A DNA stretch of 64,000 nucleotides from Sneathiella sedimenti (GCF_017313765.1 NZ_JAFLNC010000003.1:424318-488317), one strand, 5' to 3'. Numbered from the stretch's first letter, positions 38,925-48,005 are shown. Program-made: numbers and translations. Notes: generated from the sequence alone by a model not told the origin.

Positions 38925-39254
38925 TTAAGCAACTTCTGCAAGCTTGGATTCACCGACAAAAATGTCTTCGAGCAAGCGAAGGACATCGACGATATTCTCG
39001 TCCTGCAGGGAATAATAGATTGTCTGGGCCTCGCGACGTGTCTTGACGACTTCTTCCTTACGAAGACGGGCGAGGTGCTGTGACAGGGCCGACTGGCTCA
39101 ATCCTACAATTTTTTCAAGCTCGCCGACGGAACGTTCCGATTCGACGAGATTGCATAAAATCATAAGACGATGTTTGTTGGAGATTGCCTTTAGAAAACG
39201 GCTGGCGTCATGCGCCTTATCTTGGAGCGACGTGATATTCATCAATAAAACCAT
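38925..39254 (-). CDS. ArsR/SmtB-family (BigR-like) repressor
   Basis: A 109-residue winged-helix repressor: RLMILCNLVESERSVGELEK, LSQSALSQHLARLRKEEVV and the wing TRREAQTIYYSL. It looks like BigR/SqrR, redox or persulfide sensors with two cysteines. Here one Cys (Cys34) is present and the C-terminal partner is missing. AGCTG-N6-CAGCT at 39286-39301 just upstream may be its own operator. A start at ATG 39242 is also possible. The effector is unknown. Confidence 0.88.
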   Translation of the reverse strand: MVLLMNITSLQDKAHDASRFLKAISNKHRLMILCNLVESERSVGELEKIVGLSQSALSQHLARLRKEEVVKTRREAQTIYYSLQDENIVDVLRLLEDIFVGESKLAEVA

Positions 39255-39618
39255 ACACTTTTTATTCTAGTTGAAAATTCTGATAAGCTGATATAACAGC
39301 TAGATCAATTGATGCAAGGAAAACAAACGGAAATAACAAAAAAAATCTGTGGAACCCTATTTTATAAGCAGCGCGCTCAAAAATTAGGCAGGTAATGCCC
39401 AGATTTTGTTACCTTTTTTCGCATTTTTCGGCGCTTGTTGCGATCAAGCTGCAAAAGATTCTGTCTGCTGCTACCTCTTGTCGCAGGAAGAATGGTTACA
39501 AATTCTTGTATATTACATTTTTCTCTGATACCAAGTCATCCGCCCGGATAAAAATCGGTACCTTCGGGTCGTTCGGGTAATTATTCCGCCGTAACGATCA
39601 TAACGTGATGTTTCGGCA

Positions 39619-39638
39619 TATACCTCATTTGAGGTATA
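39619..39638. promoter_or_regulatory. Perfect dyad TATACCTCATTTGAGGTATA
   Basis: Arms of 9 bases (39619-39627 and 39630-39638) flank two bases. This form suits a dimeric repressor or activator. It lies about 280 bases before the SleB-like gene; the regulator is unknown. Confidence 0.45.
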
Positions 39639-39757
39639 GAAGCATAAATGAGTAAGGCTATTCTCTGAAATGCTTCTGAATTTCGGATAACTATTTGATT
39701 TATATATTTAAATCGTAGTTGCGGCAAACCCTTTCAGAGGGGCTTGGTGAGGTTTTG

Positions 39758-39785
39758 TTAACCATCAATCAAATAGGATGGTTAA
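39758..39785. promoter_or_regulatory. TTAACCATC inverted repeat upstream of the hydrolase gene
   Basis: TTAACCATC (39758-39766) and GATGGTTAA (39777-39785) are perfect 9-base arms around a 10-base spacer. The outer TTAA boxes recall CtrA half-sites, but the spacing is not the TTAA-N7-TTAA consensus. It lies about 135 bases before the SleB-like start. Confidence 0.45.
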
Positions 39786-39920
39786 TGCAAGGTAAAATAA
39801 ACAGGTGCCCATCCCATATTAGGGGGATGAGAACAGTCAAGGTGAGTCGGTAGAATCTATTACCAAGGTTGAAGTAGGCGTTGAATTCAGCTTTACAAAT
39901 TATATAACAATGGAAAAGTG

Positions 39921-40643
39921 ATGATGCAGAGCCCCTTAAATAGGATAGTTTCGATGACGAATGCGAAGTCGCAAGAATTTGGCGTGTTCCTAGGGGCCTT
40001 GAGCATTCTGGTGGCCATGGGCGTCGGGTTCAGCCTTCTCCTTCAAATTGGTGCGTCAGCAAAGCCGATTGAGCATATCTCGGCGTCCGGCGCGGTGAAG
40101 CACGCCAATCTGCTGCGTCTTGACAAGAAATTTGCAGAACTTCCCGCGCTCCCCAGCGCGTTTGGCAATCTTCCGAATCTGGATATGCCAAGTGGCGATA
40201 AGCTTGACGATTCGATTGAATCGGTTGATCTCTTTGGCCGGGCGTTCACAAGGGAGGAGATGTGCATCGCACAGGCGGTTTATTTTGAAGCCCGGAGTGA
40301 GCCTCTCGTCGGACAGGTTGCCATTGCAGAAGTGATTCTCAACCGCATAGTAGATGCGCGATATCCCGATACGGCCTGTGATGTTGTCTTTCAGAATCAG
40401 CATATGCGGAACAAGTGCCAGTTCTCTTTTGCCTGTGACGGACAGCCTGACCGGCCCAAGAACGCGTCAGCCTGGGAAAAAGCTCTGAAAGTCGTGGCGC
40501 TCGTCATGAAAGGCGAACGGAGCGGCGTTGCCAAACGGGCAACCCACTATCACGCCTCTTATGTCTCCCCAGGATGGAGTGCACACCTAAGCAAGCTTGG
40601 CCAGGTTGGCAGCCATATCTTCTATCGCGAAGAGACAATCTAG
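39921..40643 (+). CDS. SleB-type cell wall hydrolase
   Basis: Peptidoglycan-cleaving enzyme of about 240 residues. One N-terminal membrane segment (LGALSILVAMGVGFSLLLQI) anchors or exports it. The C-terminal Hydrolase_2 domain runs from about 115: CIAQAVYFEARSEPLVGQVA with the catalytic Glu, VILNRIVDARYPDTACDVVF, QFSFACDG and HYHASYVSPGW. The start is ambiguous between GTG 39918 and ATGs at 39921 and 39924; GGAAA is 6 bases before 39921. It ends with a 4-base overlap with the convergent EamA gene. Confidence 0.9.
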   Translation: MMQSPLNRIVSMTNAKSQEFGVFLGALSILVAMGVGFSLLLQIGASAKPIEHISASGAVKHANLLRLDKKFAELPALPSAFGNLPNLDMPSGDKLDDSIESVDLFGRAFTREEMCIAQAVYFEARSEPLVGQVAIAEVILNRIVDARYPDTACDVVFQNQHMRNKCQFSFACDGQPDRPKNASAWEKALKVVALVMKGERSGVAKRATHYHASYVSPGWSAHLSKLGQVGSHIFYREETI

Positions 40644-41521
40644 CCTCTTGCGGGCACTGGACGGCTCTTGCGATAGGCAACCCCTGTATGGATCACGAGT
40701 GTCGCAATTACGATGGCGCCACCGATAAAGGTTTCCGGGCGAGGCACTTCTGCTAAGACAAGCCATACCCAGAACGGCCCCAGAATACTTTCCATCAACA
40801 TCAGTAGACTGACTTCCGGCGCGGAAATGTACCGTGGACCTATCGTGATCAGACCGAAGGCACAGGGCAGGACAATCAGCCCGAGGATACAAAGATACAT
40901 AAAATCAAGGCCGGTAATGGCCAACGGGGCACTAAACGGCAAGGCGATGAGCGCCGTTAATAGTCCGGCAATACCCAGTGAGGGAACCATGTCGACACTC
41001 CGGGCATGGCGTACAGTCGTAATCTGTCCGGCAATCATGAAGGCGCAGATTATGGCGTAGAAATCGCCGTCACGGCTGCCACCCCCCACACTCCCCAAAA
41101 AGATAAGGCTGATGCCACCGATGCAGACGCCAATGGCGATCCAGGTGGAGAGCGAGATCGTTTCCTTAAGAATCAACCAGGAGAACAAGGCGGCAAACAA
41201 GGGCGCCGTGGCAATAATCACCAACGCATTGGCGGCACTGGTGTGCGTAATAGCCAGCACAAAAAAGCAGGTGCTGAGCGAGAATAGGAGAGCAGCGAGC
41301 AGGCCACGCTTGCCCATCGCCTGAACAAGGCCCAGTGTGGCGACCCCCCGGCGCAGCAGATAGAAGCCGAAGATGCCGATTGAAAACAGAATGCCACGCC
41401 AGAAAAGGATGGTTGCACTATCTGCCCCAATAAGACGCACAAGCAGCCCGTCCGGAGTCAGAAGAAGCACACCCGCGGCTGTAATCAAGACGCCATAAAG
41501 GTGAGGGGATTTTTCTCTCAT
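40640..41521 (-). CDS. EamA/DMT-superfamily transporter
   Basis: A 293-residue carrier with ten helices and two EamA repeats (LLLTPDGLLVRLIGADSATI first; LGIAGLLTALIALPFSAPLA and SLLMLMESILGPFWVWLVL second). DMT exporters often expel amino acids or metabolites. The SDR gene begins 22 bases before it (counting from its stop), so the two may be cotranscribed on minus. The substrate is not predicted. Confidence 0.88.
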   Translation of the reverse strand: MREKSPHLYGVLITAAGVLLLTPDGLLVRLIGADSATILFWRGILFSIGIFGFYLLRRGVATLGLVQAMGKRGLLAALLFSLSTCFFVLAITHTSAANALVIIATAPLFAALFSWLILKETISLSTWIAIGVCIGGISLIFLGSVGGGSRDGDFYAIICAFMIAGQITTVRHARSVDMVPSLGIAGLLTALIALPFSAPLAITGLDFMYLCILGLIVLPCAFGLITIGPRYISAPEVSLLMLMESILGPFWVWLVLAEVPRPETFIGGAIVIATLVIHTGVAYRKSRPVPARG

Positions 41522-41542
41522 GGTTTATCTTTTCATTAAGCG

Positions 41543-42565
41543 TCAGACAATTCTATGGGCGATCATGCTGTCCGCTGTCTCGGCTATGGACTGTGTCATG
41601 GGAACAGGAGTCCAGTCGAACTGTTGGCGAATGCGTGTCGTGTCAAATTTTGTTGCCGGACCGAGTCGGGTAACGATGAGACGGAAAGTCGGGCTGAAAA
41701 GCGCAAGAGTACGAACCAGCCAATCGGGAACCGACCGCTGCGGGATATTATAGGCTTGTTCCTTCAGATGCGATTGCAGGAGCCGGGCGATCTCCCGAAA
41801 CGACATGGACTCCGCTACACAGATGTAGCGATTTCCGGGAGCCTCTTGATGAGTCAGGGCTATTACATGTGCGGCGGCAACATCCCTGACATCGACCAGG
41901 CTAAAACCGATATTCGGAAGGCCCGGTACTTCACGCGCTATCAACCGGCGTATAATTTCATGAGAGGCGCTGGTATCCGTATCAATAACAGGGCCCAGAA
42001 CAAATCCCGGATTGATAACCGCAAACTCTGGCTTCTGGCTTTCGGATAACGAGTTGATGTAATCCCAGGCGGCCCGCTCGGCAATCGTCTTGCTTTTCGG
42101 GTAGGCACCAATGTCCTTGGCCGTATCACTCCAATGGGATTCATCAAGGGTCAGTGATTTATCATGGCCGCCCGAGATCGCGGCGATGGAGGAGGTCATC
42201 ACGATGCGGCGCACGCCAGCGTCGACAGCAGCCTGAATTGCCCGCAATGCCCCGTCTCGGGCGGGAATAATCAGTTCATTTTCATCCAGTGGCGCTTCGG
42301 CGGGGAGCGGGGATGCCATATGCAGCAGGTAGTCTGCCCCTGTCATGGCCTCCGTCCATCCCGAATCCTCGCCGAGATCGGCACGGACAAAGGTCAGGTT
42401 CGTGACATCGCAATATTTCGACAGCGACGTTACCAGCCTGTCCACCCGGCCGGTATCCCGCACCGTTCCACGCACCGAGTAACCTTGCCCCAGCAAGTCA
42501 CGAATTGTATGAAGCGCGATAAAGCCGGACGCACCGGTTACCGTGACGAGGCCTCTGTCTTTCAT
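41543..42565 (-). CDS. NAD-dependent epimerase/dihydroflavonol-reductase-like SDR
   Basis: Extended short-chain dehydrogenase of 340 residues. The NADP site is VTGASGFIALHTIRDLLGQG at residues 8-27 and the catalytic pair is YPKSKTIAERAAWDY (YxxxK). It resembles cinnamoyl-CoA/dihydroflavonol reductases and bacterial aldehyde reductases. The ATG at 42565 has AAGGAG 7 bases upstream; a longer in-frame start adds 23 unlike residues. It is upstream of the EamA carrier gene on the same strand. Confidence 0.9.
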   Translation of the reverse strand: MKDRGLVTVTGASGFIALHTIRDLLGQGYSVRGTVRDTGRVDRLVTSLSKYCDVTNLTFVRADLGEDSGWTEAMTGADYLLHMASPLPAEAPLDENELIIPARDGALRAIQAAVDAGVRRIVMTSSIAAISGGHDKSLTLDESHWSDTAKDIGAYPKSKTIAERAAWDYINSLSESQKPEFAVINPGFVLGPVIDTDTSASHEIIRRLIAREVPGLPNIGFSLVDVRDVAAAHVIALTHQEAPGNRYICVAESMSFREIARLLQSHLKEQAYNIPQRSVPDWLVRTLALFSPTFRLIVTRLGPATKFDTTRIRQQFDWTPVPMTQSIAETADSMIAHRIV

Positions 42566-42703
42566 CTGTTTCTCCTTAAAGCCGCCGTAACAGCATAGGG
42601 AAGTTTTCTCCCGGTCGGTGTAAAAAATTAACATCGAATTCCGGGAAGATATTAAGCTGGAAAAGGCAAGACTGGGAATCCTCTATCATGGCAGGAGAGA
42701 AGG

Positions 42704-43399
42704 ATGAATAGCGAAGACATCGATTGGCGGAAACTAAACGAGGACATAGATCGAAACGGCTTTGCACGCCTTGAAAACCTGTTGGCACCGGAAGACTGTG
42801 CGTCGCTGATCAATGAGTTCGGAAATGAAGCGCTTTATCGCCGCCATATCATCATGCAACAGCATGGCTATGGTCAGGGAGAATATAAATATTTTACCTA
42901 CCCTCTTCCTGACCCGGTGGCCCGGCTGCGAGAGGATTTTTATCCGCCGCTTGCTCAGATAGCCAATGACTGGTCCGAGCGTCTCTCCGACGGGGTGCAA
43001 TATCCGGAAAAGCTTGCAGACTATACCGCGCGTTGCCATGCGGCCGGGCAATTGCGGCCGACACCTTTGATCCTGAAATATAACGCGGGCGATTATAACC
43101 GGTTACATCAGGACCTTTACGGCGAGCATCTTTTTCCCCTGCAGATGACCATTTTACTAAGCACCCCGGGAGCTGATTTTGATGGCGGGGAATTTATCCT
43201 GACCGAACAGCGCGCGCGTCAGCAATCGCGCGCCCGCGTTGTCCCATTGAAAAAGGGGGATGCGGTTGTCTTCGCAGTTAATCAGCGCCCTATTCAAGGG
43301 AAAACCGGTTCCGTACGCGTGACCATGCGTCACGGGGTGAGCGATGTATTGGCCGGCCAGCGTTACACGCTCGGCATTATTTTTCATGATGCCAAATAG
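42704..43399 (+). CDS. 2-oxoglutarate/Fe(II)-dependent oxygenase
   Basis: A 231-residue jelly-roll oxygenase. Iron ligands are His135 and Asp137 (LHQDLYGEHLF) and His210 (VTMRHGVSDVL), with Arg220 for 2-oxoglutarate (RYTLGIIF). The family member of this form, with PLQMTILLSTPGADFDGGEF, includes plant-root and bacterial proteins acting on proteins or small molecules such as base adducts. The substrate is unknown. It lies upstream of the GlxA-like gene on the same strand, 129 bases apart. Confidence 0.9.
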   Translation: MNSEDIDWRKLNEDIDRNGFARLENLLAPEDCASLINEFGNEALYRRHIIMQQHGYGQGEYKYFTYPLPDPVARLREDFYPPLAQIANDWSERLSDGVQYPEKLADYTARCHAAGQLRPTPLILKYNAGDYNRLHQDLYGEHLFPLQMTILLSTPGADFDGGEFILTEQRARQQSRARVVPLKKGDAVVFAVNQRPIQGKTGSVRVTMRHGVSDVLAGQRYTLGIIFHDAK

Positions 43400-43527
43400 C
43401 GTGATCAACCGCCTCTGATTTTTCTTTGATTAGCAAAATCTTTGAATTACTGTTCTGTGAGCGGCATGGGGCCGGTGGTCCCGCGGCTGATTGCTATGGT
43501 TGTTTGGGGAGGCACCAAAGGCAGCGT

Positions 43528-44484
43528 ATGGCGGAGAAAATCAAGAAGGTCGGGTTCCTCCTGACCGACCAATCAAGCATGATATGTTTCAGCAGCGCCA
43601 TCGAGCCACTGCGATCTGCCAATCGCATGAGCGGCCGTCATCTCTATGACTGGCATATCATCACACCAAACGGGCAAAGTGTTCAGGCCAGCAACGGGAT
43701 TAGTATCTTGCCCGACATGACGCTCGCGAATGCGGCCTGCCTGGATATTCTCTTTGTCTGCGGGGGAATCGGAACGGACAAGATCAAGGACGAACATCTC
43801 CTCGCGGAGCTGCGCCGTATCGTACATCATGGGACTGAGATCGGAGCCCTCAGCACCGGAACCTTTATCCTCGCGGCGGCCGGCCTCCTGAATGGCTACC
43901 GCTGCACGATCCACTGGGAAGGCGCAATCAGCCTGAAAGAGAGTTATCCGGAACTCATTTTCACGGGCAGCATCTTCGAGATAGACCGCAAACGTTACAC
44001 CTGCGCCGGCGGTACCTCCGCCATTGACCTTTTGCTTCATATCATCGGAAAGGAACATGGCGAGAAGCTCGCCTATGATATTTCTTTGCAGTTCATGCAT
44101 GACCGGATCCGAAGCCACAGCGACAAGCAGCAGGTTGTCAGAAAGCTTCACCTTGCCGCTAAATCACAGAAGCTTCTCACCATTGTTGAAATCATGGAGC
44201 AGAATATAGAAGAGCCCCTGTCGCCCGACGATCTGGCCGAAATGGTCGGAATCTCCGTCCGGCAGGTGGAGCGCCTGTTCCGGCAGCATACCGGGCGCTC
44301 GCCAGCGCGATACTATATGGAAATGCGGCTTGAGCATGCACGCCTGCTGCTTTTGCAGACCAGCATGTCCATTACGGAAATCTATATTGCTTCCGGGTTT
44401 TCAACGCATTCGCATTTCGCCAAAAGCTACCGTGAATATTACGGCGTCAGCCCGAGCCGCGAACGCAAGCCGGCCTATAGCTAA
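43528..44484 (+). CDS. GlxA-family AraC-type regulator
   Basis: A 318-residue regulator with an N-terminal DJ-1/PfpI-like domain (VGFLLTDQSSMICFSSAIEP through ALSTGTFILAAAGLL) and a C-terminal AraC HTH pair (SPDDLAEMVGISVRQVERLF and ITEIYIASGFSTHSHFAKSY). These control arginine, carnitine or betaine catabolism in other proteobacteria. The DJ-1 nucleophile Cys is replaced (LSTGTF), as normal for regulators. The ATG at 43528 follows AAAGG; a longer TTG start adds 34 residues. The oxygenase gene upstream may be linked. Confidence 0.92.
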   Translation: MAEKIKKVGFLLTDQSSMICFSSAIEPLRSANRMSGRHLYDWHIITPNGQSVQASNGISILPDMTLANAACLDILFVCGGIGTDKIKDEHLLAELRRIVHHGTEIGALSTGTFILAAAGLLNGYRCTIHWEGAISLKESYPELIFTGSIFEIDRKRYTCAGGTSAIDLLLHIIGKEHGEKLAYDISLQFMHDRIRSHSDKQQVVRKLHLAAKSQKLLTIVEIMEQNIEEPLSPDDLAEMVGISVRQVERLFRQHTGRSPARYYMEMRLEHARLLLLQTSMSITEIYIASGFSTHSHFAKSYREYYGVSPSRERKPAYS

Positions 44485-44489
44485 AGACC

Positions 44490-45317
44490 TTACGCTTTCG
44501 GTCGTCTTTTTTCCATCAATCTGCGTAATTGATGACGCAGCTTGTGACGCTTGAAGGGATTGGCTTTTGACGGTTTCCCAGTCCAGGCTAAATCAAAAAG
44601 ATACTCTTGTGTCCAGTCGTCGCCTTCTTCAAATGCTCTGGTTCTGTTATCGGAAATGAGTAGCGCCCTTTGATTTCCGCTTCGGAATGTCGCGCTGTCG
44701 GGCCAGTTGTTTACTGCCCAGGACGTGCCGCCTCGATCGACAACATAAGGCTGCTTCCCCATATTCTGAACTTGCCGGGTAATGCCGTTATGGCCGGACT
44801 CCATATGTCTGGCGTCGTCCTTTGTCTTTATCTCGATAAACTCTATTTGCCGCATGATATCAGCGGCAATGATAAACCCGTTCGTGCGAATATGGGGATT
44901 GGGGAAGGGAGGATCATCCGCCCCGGTGCTTTCCCAGCTACCGGTCGCGCCGACAATGCCGGCATCGGGTGAGGTAACGAGACAGGTATGGAGATGGGTA
45001 AGCCAGTAATCGGACTGGATTTCGCTAAAGGAATTGAGAAAGCAAAAATAGGTGTAATCTAGCTTTCGGCTTACCTCGATATAAGGGCCAAGATCGAGGC
45101 CGGAGTCCCCCGGGAAATCGTAAGGGATAAATTCCGTTCCATCCAGCAGATCGAGGTAAAGTGCGTTCTCGTCTTGGTCAAAATCCTTGAAAATCAGGAC
45201 GAGATCATGATCCAGCGGCTCTTTATGCGCTTTGTAGGAGGAGATGAATTTCCTGAAAGGCTCGATGCCATTTGATTTTCGAACCAAATGCACAACCGCA
45301 ATGGAAGATGCCGTCAT
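44490..45317 (-). CDS. Glycosyltransferase-like protein of unknown specificity
   Basis: A 275-residue protein I place in the glycosyltransferase-like group by its form only: an alpha/beta start (IAVVHLVRKSNGIEPFRKF), an acid-rich DLVLIFKDFDQDENALY, and FCFLNSFSEIQSDYWLTHL, which recalls rhamnan-type transferases. No perfect DxD is obvious. The tail is basic (FKRHKLRHQLRRLMEKRRPK). AGGAG directly abuts the ATG, so the true start may be further inside. It lies in the sugar island downstream of a methyltransferase on the same strand. Confidence 0.6.
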   Translation of the reverse strand: MTASSIAVVHLVRKSNGIEPFRKFISSYKAHKEPLDHDLVLIFKDFDQDENALYLDLLDGTEFIPYDFPGDSGLDLGPYIEVSRKLDYTYFCFLNSFSEIQSDYWLTHLHTCLVTSPDAGIVGATGSWESTGADDPPFPNPHIRTNGFIIAADIMRQIEFIEIKTKDDARHMESGHNGITRQVQNMGKQPYVVDRGGTSWAVNNWPDSATFRSGNQRALLISDNRTRAFEEGDDWTQEYLFDLAWTGKPSKANPFKRHKLRHQLRRLMEKRRPKA

Positions 45318-45331
45318 CTCCTACATCATCT

Positions 45332-45997
45332 TTATGAAAAGAGCTTGGAAATCGTTTTCCGCAAGCCTGTTTTCGGACCGTTTACCGCCAAATAACGGAA
45401 GACGGAAATGCCAAAGCGGGTATCGAAGTTGGCCAGCATTTCAAAATCCGGATCTTTCTGCAGTTTGTTGAACACACGCACGCAATCCGGCACCGCACCC
45501 GTATCATGAAATACGAAAATGCAGCCCTTTTTGACGACTTCCTTGGCAAGTTCAATATCCTGCATCAGCCCTTTGTAGCTGTGATCCCCATCGATAAAGG
45601 TAAAATCAAATTGTCCCTGATAGGGAAGCAGGGCCTTGCGGGCCTCTTTCGAGTGAGAATCCATGATCAGTTCAAGGACAATATTCGTGTTTACGGATTT
45701 CTTGATGCGATCCCAATGCTTGAAATTCGGATGTTGCCCGATATCAAGGACGACAGTTTTTTCGATGCTATAGTAATCGCGCAGGAACTTTGTCTGGCCG
45801 CCGGATGCCACGCCGATATCAAGCGCGAATTTTGACGGCGGCAACTCAGTCGCCATAAAGTGAACGAAATCGGCGTACTCATCCGGATCCTGCTGTAGGT
45901 AGAGCCCGTCCTCAACCACCGGAAAATGAAAAAATTCTTCATTATCTGAACCAGCAGCGATAACTGCCTCTTTGATTTGGTCGCGTGAAATATCCAC
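45332..45997 (-). CDS. Class I SAM-dependent methyltransferase (CmcI/Methyltransf_24-like)
   Basis: A 221-residue enzyme. SAM motif I is ALDIGVASGGQTKFLRDYY near residue 60, with VVLDIGQHPNF as motif II and FTFIDGDHSYKGLMQDIELA as the catalytic-loop motif IV, the mark of CmcI-like O-methyltransferases. It lies 14 bases upstream of the glycosyltransferase-like gene. The likely role is methylation of a surface sugar, from context. Confidence 0.8.
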   Translation of the reverse strand: MDISRDQIKEAVIAAGSDNEEFFHFPVVEDGLYLQQDPDEYADFVHFMATELPPSKFALDIGVASGGQTKFLRDYYSIEKTVVLDIGQHPNFKHWDRIKKSVNTNIVLELIMDSHSKEARKALLPYQGQFDFTFIDGDHSYKGLMQDIELAKEVVKKGCIFVFHDTGAVPDCVRVFNKLQKDPDFEMLANFDTRFGISVFRYLAVNGPKTGLRKTISKLFS

Positions 45998-46107
45998 TTT
46001 AGTCGTCCGTTTAGTTGAGGAGCCGGAGTGCTCGAAATACTCGTTGGTTCTCTATAAACAATCACCGGGTTCTTTGCAATGAATGAGCATTATTTTTGCG
46101 CTGAAAG

Positions 46108-46971
46108 TCACGGTTTGCGAAGCTTTAGCGCAATGCGTAAAATCCGGGTAAATTTCTCTGTTTTCGAGCTCGTATATCTTAAAAGATAAAAGACCATGGC
46201 GAGTTTCGCCAGGAACGGCGCATCCGATTCTTGATAGCTTATCAGGCAGACACGGTAAAAATCCGTGGCCAGACTAACCTGTTCTTTCGGTAACTTGGGC
46301 CGATACCGGCTGTGGGAAATGCCGGTTTCCCGCTGGAAAAACCGGGTTTCACTGGACGCCCCAACACGGTTTCGGGAAACGGTTGGAAACAGGATCAGGT
46401 GATCCCAGCCCCAGACATGCGGGAAATTTTCGACCACATCGTTAATGGCATTAAGGGCGACTTGCCGCCTGAACAGGCCATACATCCATCCCGGATGGGA
46501 TATTTTGAGCATATGGAGGGAGGACAAAAAGGTAGTCGATCCGTTCGCCTTTGCAAGATCGAGCTGGATCGGTTTTTCCTCACCTTCCTTAACCTTTACG
46601 ATGTTGGCGACAGCAAGATCGATTGAATTGTCCCTGTCGAGCAGGAGGCCCAGCGTTTCAAGGTAATTATCGTCCGACCAATCGTCATAGGAACGCCACA
46701 TGAAATAGTCACCGCGGGCCTGCTGCAAAACAAACTGAAAGTTCGGGATCGGGCCGATATTCTTTGGCTGCTGGAATATTTTAATTCGGCTATCGCGCGC
46801 TGCATACGTCTGAACTATGCCGACGGTATCATCAGTGGAGCAGTTATCCGAAATGATGATTTCGAAATTCGTGTGCGTCTGGCGCAACAGGCTATCTAAA
46901 GACTGCCGGATATGTTTCTCGGCATTATAGAGCGGCATTCCAATCGAAATCAGGGGCAATTCATTACTCAT
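46108..46971 (-). CDS. Family 2 glycosyltransferase
   Basis: A 287-residue GT-A enzyme. The nucleotide-sugar site is ISIGMPLYNAEKHIRQSLDS at the start, with ISDNCSTDDT for the uridine-binding Asp and DYFMWRSYDDW as the second motif where DDD/DxD is expected. No membrane segment follows, so it is soluble or peripheral. The sugar and acceptor are unknown. It belongs to the sugar island, with a 110-base gap before the methyltransferase gene. Confidence 0.88.
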   Translation of the reverse strand: MSNELPLISIGMPLYNAEKHIRQSLDSLLRQTHTNFEIIISDNCSTDDTVGIVQTYAARDSRIKIFQQPKNIGPIPNFQFVLQQARGDYFMWRSYDDWSDDNYLETLGLLLDRDNSIDLAVANIVKVKEGEEKPIQLDLAKANGSTTFLSSLHMLKISHPGWMYGLFRRQVALNAINDVVENFPHVWGWDHLILFPTVSRNRVGASSETRFFQRETGISHSRYRPKLPKEQVSLATDFYRVCLISYQESDAPFLAKLAMVFYLLRYTSSKTEKFTRILRIALKLRKP

Positions 46972-47198
46972 ACTTGTCAGTCAGACACTGCATATACAAT
47001 AAAAGTGTTTTTCTTGGCTATTTTATTATCCAAAGATGCGCCGCAAGAGTAGGGTAGATGCGCGTATAATTCTGGTTTGTTTAAACTCTGTTTTCCATTT
47101 TACAAATGCAAAAAAATAAGGGAATATATTTTAATTCAAATCAATTTTTACGGGATAACCTGGGCCGAAAAAGTTGAAATTTTCGAAAGTATTGAATT

Positions 47199-48005
47199 AT
47201 GTCAATTCGCCTGAGAAGTAAGATTCCCGCTTCGATCCGACTTTTCTTTATGCGGCATCTATTTGGGTTGTCTGAGGACTATAGTCGCCGCCTTGGGCGG
47301 GTTGTCAGCCATAATCGCATGGTACTTTCCGCCCGCTACATTGATGGTGAAGGTATCGAAATCGGCGGCCTGGGACGACCCCTGGATGTCGTCCCGACTG
47401 CAAAGGTCAGTTATGTTGATCGATTTTCCATAGAGGAACTCAAGGCTAGCTATCCAGAAATGCCAGCCGACAGGGTGCTGGCGCCGGATATTGTCGCCAA
47501 CGGTGAGACGCTCGACCCAATTCCGGATGCTAGTCAGCAGTTTGTTATCGCCAACCATGTCGTCGAGCATTTTCAGAATCCCATACTGTTCTTTCACAAT
47601 GTTTATCGGGTTCTTAAGGAGGACGGCATTTTATTTCTTGCCATTCCAAACAAGGAAGAAACTTTCGATCGCGATCGTCCGGTCACGGAGTTTGCTCATT
47701 TGGAGAGAGATTTTTCTGAAGGCCCGGAATGGTCAAAGCGGCAACATTTCGAGGAATTTGTCGCGCTGGCAGATCTTGAGGATATCGGGCGTCCCGGGTG
47801 GGAGACAGAAACTGAACGTGAAGCACTCGTCAACAAGCTAATCGATGATGATTACTCCATACATTTCCATGTATGGGACACGAATGCCATGGTCGAAATG
47901 ATTACGGGCATGGCAAAAAAATATGATCTGGACTTCCGCATCCGGCATGTCATGTCTTCAGGAGATGAGGTCATCTTTATTCTGCAGAAGAGCCAGAATA
48001 AATAG
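47199..48005 (+). CDS. SAM-dependent methyltransferase (Methyltransf_11-like)
   Basis: A 268-residue protein in the opposite direction to its neighbours. Its SAM fold is late: GEGIEIGGLGRPLDVVPTAK is motif I, SYVDRFSIEEL motif II, FVIANHVVEHFQNPILFFHN motif IV and DGILFLAIPNKE motif V. The N-terminal 55 residues are basic. In sugar islands such enzymes often methylate O-antigen ends. The upstream 227 bases are very AT-rich with nothing else identified. Confidence 0.85.
   Translation: MSIRLRSKIPASIRLFFMRHLFGLSEDYSRRLGRVVSHNRMVLSARYIDGEGIEIGGLGRPLDVVPTAKVSYVDRFSIEELKASYPEMPADRVLAPDIVANGETLDPIPDASQQFVIANHVVEHFQNPILFFHNVYRVLKEDGILFLAIPNKEETFDRDRPVTEFAHLERDFSEGPEWSKRQHFEEFVALADLEDIGRPGWETETEREALVNKLIDDDYSIHFHVWDTNAMVEMITGMAKKYDLDFRIRHVMSSGDEVIFILQKSQNK

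Larger units (their letters stand above)
39255..39920. other. Long intergenic region with several dyads
   Basis: 666 bases without a supported gene. It contains AGGTAA/TTACCT at 39390-39414 followed by five Ts (terminator-like on plus), the perfect dyad at 39619-39638, a GATTTA/TAAATC pair at 39697-39714, the TTAACCATC dyad at 39758-39785 and a CATCCC/GGGATG pair at 39810-39829. A short RNA or a large control region for the downstream hydrolase gene would fit; neither is shown. Confidence 0.55.

Noticed and set aside
39758..39785. CtrA binding site
   Set aside because: TTAA boxes are inverted and 20 bases apart, not TTAA-N7-TTAA; kept only as an unnamed dyad.
43573..44151. 192-codon open frame on minus opposite the GlxA-like gene
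   Set aside because: Antisense shadow of a clear DJ-1/AraC protein.
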